Source of the DNA: Alloprevotella tannerae
Lineage (GTDB): Bacteria; Bacteroidota; Bacteroidia; Bacteroidales; Bacteroidaceae
DNA length: 10,887 nt
NCBI GenBank assembly: GCA_015259305.1
Contig: JABZGO010000045.1
Span: 1-10,887, forward strand
Reading direction: 5' to 3'
Numbering within the stretch: position 1 is the first letter of the stretch; every line of letters starts with the position of its first letter. Position numbers and translations under genes: made by a program. Positions 7,515 through 10,887 of the stretch are shown here, in pieces. The notes below the pieces were generated by a model. The model searched no databases, was not told the DNA's origin, and worked only from the letters and a program-made list of their open reading frames with translations.

Positions 7515-9008
7515 TTATTTCTTGCGCAAAAAGCGTTGGCGCAAAGCCGCCCATCGCGCCGCAATTGACGTCTCTCGCCGCAGCAGGTCCCAGGATAAGC
7601 CCGCACTAATGGTAAAGACCACACCGCCCAAGGCCACTTTTGCGCCCCAAACAGGTTGTGCTGCCGCGAAGAGGCCGACAAGCAACAGGCCAAACTGCAA
7701 TACGCAGCGCCGCAACGTAGTTCGCTCCATCTTGAAGCCGTAGCGCCACGAGTAGACCGTAAAAATAGCGATCAAGTCGAAGAGATTAGCCAGCGAGAGC
7801 CCGAGTCCGGCGCCCCAAAGGCCGCCATAATAAAAGCCTGCTATGACTGCCGCCACGAAGACGACATCGTAGAGCAACTCCATCACCAGATAAACGAAGG
7901 AATCGCCGCGCGCCAGCGAGAGGTAAGAGATCGGCGCGTAGACCGACTTGAAGAACATACAGCTCGCCGCGCAGAGCGCCATCGGTACCGCGTGGAGAAA
8001 CTCCGGCGTATAGAGTAAGCGAATGATCAGGGGTAAGCAGAGCGTAAAAAGAATGAGAAAAGGCGCCATAAGTAAGACCAATACGTCGATTTGTCGGTTT
8101 ATGGCAAAGTTGCGGCGCTCAATATCGTCGCCGGCGGCAGAGAGGCGCGGAAAGTAGTCGGCATCCATCGCCACAAACACCAAGCGCGCATAGCTCACGA
8201 TCAGCGTAAAGCCCGCCGTATACAGACCCGCTTCAGCCAATGACGACGTGCGTACCATAAAAGAGCGCACGCCCATCTCCGCGCCCGAGCCTAAGATGCC
8301 CGCCGCAATGTAAGCGGAGCCCAACTTCAGCATGTGCATACCACGCGATAGCAAGCGCTTGCTAAAGAGGCCCACGCGATAAGGGAAGTCGCGCGTGGCA
8401 GCGTGCAGGTTCAGCAGAAAAACGACCGTCGTCGTACTGAGTAGGACGGGGATCACGCCGTGTACGCCCAGCCACCAATAAAGCGGTATCGTGACCGCCA
8501 TTGTAAGCAAAGCGCCCAAGGCTGAGACGGCCGCCATACGCCTTAGGCGGTGCATACCTTTGAGAATGGCCGCTTCGCCGCCCAAGAGCGTCGTCATTGC
8601 TACCATCGGCGAAAGCAGCGCATAGCCTTTGGCCGTATGATAATCGCCCAGCGTGAGATGACTGAGCCACGGCGAGAGAATCAAGCAAGTCAAAGCACCC
8701 AGCAAAGCCGTAAGCAGCGTCCACGTGCGTATGAGTTTGACGTAGAGCGTCAGCGCCTTGTGCTCGCCGCGCTCTTTTAGTTCGGCCAAATGTCGCACGG
8801 CGCTGAAAGCAATGCCGAAGTTGGTTGTATTCCCAATGAGTTCGGCCGTGCGGTTATATAAATCGGCGAGGCCCATACCCCAAGTGCCGATAAAGAGCGC
8901 CGTAAACTTATTGCGAATGATCGACATCAGGACATAAAAGACCTGTACGCCGCCCAACAGACCGGTGTATTTCAGTACGTGATTATAAGAATCGTCTTTA
9001 TGCGTCAT
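7515..9008 (-). CDS. Wzx-like oligosaccharide flippase (MOP superfamily)
   Basis: This integral membrane protein of 497 residues is predicted to flip lipid-linked oligosaccharide across the cytoplasmic membrane for assembly of a surface polysaccharide. It has about 12 or more hydrophobic segments throughout its length. The N-terminus contains the R-N-K motif (32-34) followed by a G-x-G-L-x-x-L-Y-N segment and N-x-G-I-x-x-S-A-V-R, typical of Bacteroidetes RfbX/Wzx proteins. I chose the ATG at 9008 (MTHKDDSYN...) because the protein aligns with the family from there. An in-frame ATG at 9104 would add 32 residues of unlike composition. The gap from the dGTPase stop is 122 nt, and the glycosyltransferase follows after 13 nt. 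It could belong to O-antigen, capsule or exopolysaccharide assembly; no polymerase or ligase gene is in view. Confidence 0.9.
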   Translation of the reverse strand: MTHKDDSYNHVLKYTGLLGGVQVFYVLMSIIRNKFTALFIGTWGMGLADLYNRTAELIGNTTNFGIAFSAVRHLAELKERGEHKALTLYVKLIRTWTLLTALLGALTCLILSPWLSHLTLGDYHTAKGYALLSPMVAMTTLLGGEAAILKGMHRLRRMAAVSALGALLTMAVTIPLYWWLGVHGVIPVLLSTTTVVFLLNLHAATRDFPYRVGLFSKRLLSRGMHMLKLGSAYIAAGILGSGAEMGVRSFMVRTSSLAEAGLYTAGFTLIVSYARLVFVAMDADYFPRLSAAGDDIERRNFAINRQIDVLVLLMAPFLILFTLCLPLIIRLLYTPEFLHAVPMALCAASCMFFKSVYAPISYLSLARGDSFVYLVMELLYDVVFVAAVIAGFYYGGLWGAGLGLSLANLFDLIAIFTVYSWRYGFKMERTTLRRCVLQFGLLLVGLFAAAQPVWGAKVALGGVVFTISAGLSWDLLRRETSIAARWAALRQRFLRKK

Positions 9009-9020
9009 AAATAGAGAGAC

Positions 9021-9065
9021 TTCCGCCGCATAAGCAGCTCGGCAAAGCACAAAGTGCGGGCGGAA
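9021..9065 (-). other. Hairpin just before the flippase start
   Basis: On the minus strand TTCCGCC (9065-9059) pairs with GGCGGAA (9027-9021), a perfect 7-bp stem 12 nt before the ATG at 9008. The 31-nt interior holds a small GCAC-ttt-GTGC hairpin (plus 9047-9057). It could affect translation start or mark the 5' end of a processed message. If translation starts at 9104 it would lie inside the coding region. Confidence 0.35.
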
Positions 9066-9130
9066 AGAGAATAACGGAGTCGAGAAGGACGGCGTCAGCA
9101 GCAAACCGGAGATGTTGGCAAATCAGCGCC

Positions 9131-10462
9131 TCAAACCATCGGCAGACTCTGTCCCGATATTTTACGATAGAGGTCAAGCGCGTAGACGTCTGTCATCCCG
9201 GAAAGATAATCTAAGACCGCCATCAGGCGCACTTCGAGGCGTTCGGCCTTCAGTTCGTATTGTTTGGAAGCCATTCCGAGCAGCATCTGCGAATACGCCT
9301 TTTGAGGTGCGAGCACAGCCTCCGTCATCAGTTCGAGCAGTGTATATATAATATGGTATCCGGCCAAGTCTACGTCCATCACCTCCTTGCTTCGATAGAT
9401 TTTCTCCTTCGCCAGTGCGGCGCAGCGTTGATAAGCGCCCAGCAGCGGCTCCGGCAGATGGTCGATGAGCGACCCTTCAAAGGTGCCGGCCAAGATCGCC
9501 GCTTCGTTGTCTACGAAAATGTTGACGCAGGCGCGCTCCAAGGCGTTGATGATCGAGGAACGATAATAAACCATACGGTCGTTGGCATCAGTCACCATCG
9601 GATAGGCGCTTCTGAGGCGTTCGCGCGCTTCGGGGGCAAAGAAATCGAGCAGCAAGGCCTCTGCCTGTTCGTCGGAGAGCAGGCGCAACTTATGGGCATC
9701 TTCGAGATCCATAATCTGATAGCAAATATCGTCGGCCGCTTCTACGAGATACACGAGCGGATGGCGCGCAAAGTGCAGCGATTCGTCCGATGCCGCGCAA
9801 CTTGGGAGGCCCAATTCGTCGGCGATGCGCCGGAAATCGGCTGCCTCGCTTTGGAAGAAACCAAACTTCGACTTGCCACGGCAACAATCGGAGGCAAAGG
9901 GATACTTGACAATCGCGGCCAGCGTGGCGTAAGTCATAACGAAGCCGCCCGCCCTATGGCCGTTGAATTGGTGCGTCAGGAGTCGGAACGCGTTGGCATT
10001 GCCATCGAAGTTGACAATGTCTGTCCAGACGCTTTTCGGGAGCATTTTCTCCCATTCGCGTCCCTGCCCCTCGGCAAAAAAGCTGCGTATGGCGCGCTCA
10101 CCGCTGTGGCCGAAAGGCGGATTGCCCATATCGTGGGCCAGACAAGCGGCGGAGACGATCGCACCAAGGGCTTCCGGTGTGCGCTCTCCCGCTGCGGAAT
10201 CTCTTTGCTGTAAAAGGGCGGCCACGTCTGCGCCCAAACTGCGCCCTACGCTTGATACTTCAAGGCGGTGCGTCAGACGGTTGTGGACGAAGACGCGGCC
10301 GGGGAGGGGAAACACTTGCGTCTTGTTCTGCATACGTCGAAAGGCGGCTGAGAAGATCAGGCGATCGTAGTCGCGTTGAAACTCTGTGCGCCGCTCGGCC
10401 GCAGATTTGGCTACGTATTCCTTACCGAAGCGTCGGTCTGATAAAAGTTGGTTCCATTCCAT
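9131..10462 (-). CDS. dgt: Deoxyguanosinetriphosphate triphosphohydrolase (dGTPase, HD domain)
   Basis: The enzyme cleaves dGTP (and often other dNTPs in this family) to the deoxynucleoside and triphosphate, adjusting dNTP pools in the cytoplasm. The 443-residue protein shows the HD-superfamily metal site: H65 (N-R-L-T-H-R-L-E-V), H110-D111 (L-A-H-D-M-G-N-P-P-F-G-H-S-G) and D244 or D245 (E-A-A-D-D-I-C-Y). The conserved N-F-D-G-N-A-N-A-F-R segment (151-160) and the R-x-x-Y-D-R-L-x-F-S-x-x-F-R-R-M-Q-x-K-T-Q-V start motif are also present. It is shorter than E. coli Dgt (505) but normal for the Bacteroidetes type. The start at 10462 gives the usual MEWNQLLS-type N-terminus. It is the first gene of a possible dgt-flippase-glycosyltransferase transcript. 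Its leader of about 170 nt looks structured (see the separate entries). Confidence 0.96.
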   Translation of the reverse strand: MEWNQLLSDRRFGKEYVAKSAAERRTEFQRDYDRLIFSAAFRRMQNKTQVFPLPGRVFVHNRLTHRLEVSSVGRSLGADVAALLQQRDSAAGERTPEALGAIVSAACLAHDMGNPPFGHSGERAIRSFFAEGQGREWEKMLPKSVWTDIVNFDGNANAFRLLTHQFNGHRAGGFVMTYATLAAIVKYPFASDCCRGKSKFGFFQSEAADFRRIADELGLPSCAASDESLHFARHPLVYLVEAADDICYQIMDLEDAHKLRLLSDEQAEALLLDFFAPEARERLRSAYPMVTDANDRMVYYRSSIINALERACVNIFVDNEAAILAGTFEGSLIDHLPEPLLGAYQRCAALAKEKIYRSKEVMDVDLAGYHIIYTLLELMTEAVLAPQKAYSQMLLGMASKQYELKAERLEVRLMAVLDYLSGMTDVYALDLYRKISGQSLPMV

Positions 10463-10525
10463 CGTGTTTTCCGCTTTAGGGCTCTCCCGGTTTTCTTATT
10501 TATATTCCTAACGGAGATGCTTCCT

Positions 10526-10546
10526 GCCGATGTGCGCCCGCTCGGC
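10526..10546 (-). other. Second hairpin in the dgt leader
   Basis: On the minus strand GCCGA (10546-10542) pairs with TCGGC (10530-10526) around an 11-nt G/C-rich loop. It lies between the three-way-junction structure and the dgt start codon, 64 nt before the ATG. Confidence 0.4.
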
Positions 10547-10579
10547 TACAGAGTTGTTTCCACCACCGGTCGTCGCGCC

Positions 10580-10630
10580 ATAGGCCGCAATGCAGTGAGC
10601 ATTCGTCGGTGCAGAATTTGCACGGCCCAT
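10580..10630 (-). ncRNA. Predicted three-way-junction RNA in the dgt leader (candidate riboregulator or small RNA)
   Basis: On the minus strand the closing stem pairs ATGGGCC (10630-10624) with GGCCTAT (10586-10580), 7 bp with one G-U pair. Inside are two 5-bp stems with 5-nt loops: GTGCA-aattc-TGCAC (10623-10609) and AATGC-tcact-GCATT (10603-10589). The linkers are 0, 5 (CGACG) and 2 (GC) nt. The first base lies about 10 nt after a full-match -7 box, so the fold would sit at the very 5' end of the transcript. It lacks the conserved core of the hammerhead ribozyme and the boxes of cobalamin riboswitches. I do not recognise a known class; function is unknown. Confidence 0.4.
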
Positions 10631-10640
10631 TGACGTAGGG

Positions 10641-10648
10641 CAAAGGTA
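10641..10648 (-). promoter_or_regulatory. Promoter -7 box for dgt
   Basis: TACCTTTG on the minus strand (CAAAGGTA on plus) is a full match to TAnnTTTG, in the TACCTTTGC form very common in Bacteroidales. The upstream region is A/T-rich (10651-10668) but has no clear TTTG at the -33 position. Transcription would start near 10631-10636, giving a leader of about 170 nt. Confidence 0.6.
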
Positions 10649-10887
10649 GCGATAAAAAAATAAAAATACGCGGTAATGGAAGAAAGACCTTGACAGATGA
10701 GCTTGCCGCGCTCCGCTTCGCAAGGTCGTTTGCCGGTAGTTTCTTTGGGTGGCGCTCCGCGTTTACGGCGCGCGGCGTCTTTGCCGTTTGCCGATGCATA
10801 GCTGCAATTCTGCCCCTTGCAAGTCCTTTTTCTTCAAGATTTTACTGCCGCTTGCGTTTTGTTTGGCGGCAGCAAACGATGGTTTGG
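10649..10887. other. Right-edge region upstream of dgt, no gene assigned
   Basis: No recognisable gene. GACCTTG (10686-10692) and CAAGGTC (10721-10727) form a 7-bp stem with a 28-nt loop. GCGCTCCGC occurs twice (10708-10716 and 10752-10760). CTGCCGC (10845-10851) and GCGGCAG (10866-10872) form a 7-bp stem with a 14-nt loop. On the minus strand a frame open from the window edge (10885) ends at TAA (10765-10763), 40 codons, rich in Lys and Arg near its end; it could be the 3' end of a gene lying mostly outside the window. No family is recognisable and no terminator follows it. Confidence 0.4.

Noticed and set aside
9260..10213. Long open frame (317 codons) on the plus strand across dgt
   Set aside because: Antisense to the dGTPase with its complete HD motif; the translation shows no family features.
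9131..10462. dGTPase as an anti-phage defence gene
   Set aside because: The protein looks like the common Bacteroidetes housekeeping dGTPase and no other defence-type gene or mobile-element sign is nearby.
10508..10630. 40-codon minus frame in the dgt leader as a leader peptide
   Set aside because: Its ATG coincides with the closing stem of the predicted RNA, lies only a few nt from the predicted transcript start with no room for a ribosome site, and the peptide has no regulatory codon run.
10580..10630. Hammerhead-type ribozyme at the three-way junction
   Set aside because: The junction linkers are 0, 5 (CGACG) and 2 (GC) nt; the CUGAnGA and GAAA core is absent.
10463..10640. Cobalamin riboswitch in the dgt leader
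   Set aside because: GTGCAAATTC and CACTGC faintly recall the B12 consensus, but the other conserved boxes (GCCACTG, GGGAAGG, CAGGAnACCTGCC) are missing, and dgt is not a cobalamin gene.
1..10887. CRISPR array, insertion sequence, tRNA or rRNA genes
   Set aside because: No regularly spaced repeats, transposase motifs, cloverleaf or rRNA-like segments were seen on either strand.

Overview
The window reads as chromosomal DNA of a strict or facultative anaerobe of the order Bacteroidales, most likely Porphyromonas or a close relative. Three things point there. The first gene carries a domain that, from memory, closely matches the HA2/HbR (DUF2436-type) adhesin domain of Porphyromonas gingivalis gingipains and HagA. 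The promoters that can be seen use the Bacteroidetes -7 box (TAnnTTTG). Start sites sit behind A-rich leaders, mostly without a strong Shine-Dalgarno. No database search was possible, so the genus is an inference.

Layout. Positions 1-216 are the left-edge non-coding or remnant region. 217-2064 (+) is a secreted protein with a gingipain-HA2-like domain, two copies of a roughly 198-residue beta-rich repeat and a short sorting-type C-terminus, closed by a rho-independent terminator at 2111-2153. 2346-4151 (+) is typA/bipA, a ribosome-associated GTPase, behind a good Bacteroidetes promoter. 4236-5876 (+) is a class I (4Fe-4S) fumarate hydratase, probably co-transcribed with typA and closed by a very strong terminator at 5912-5948. 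5949-6490 is a long A/T-rich gap without a gene, holding a perfect 17-bp inverted repeat and several smaller repeats. On the minus strand, reading right to left, come a dGTPase (10462-9131), a Wzx-like polysaccharide flippase (9008-7515) and a family 2 glycosyltransferase (7501-6491). The right edge (10463-10887) holds the dGTPase leader, its promoter and an unassigned tail.

How the genes relate. typA and fum are housekeeping genes (ribosome assembly under stress; fumarate/malate interconversion in anaerobic metabolism). The flippase and glycosyltransferase are 13 nt apart and form a small unit for building and exporting a cell-surface glycan. The dGTPase upstream on the same strand controls dNTP pools and has no obvious functional link with them. 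The secreted protein may bind heme, hemoglobin or a host surface if its HA2-like domain behaves like the gingipain one.

No CRISPR array, transposase, toxin-antitoxin pair or recognisable defence island is present. The most unusual items are non-coding: a compact, predicted three-way-junction RNA placed almost exactly at the predicted transcription start of the dGTPase gene (10580-10630, minus strand), and the 17-bp palindrome with its neighbouring repeats in the 5949-6490 gap.
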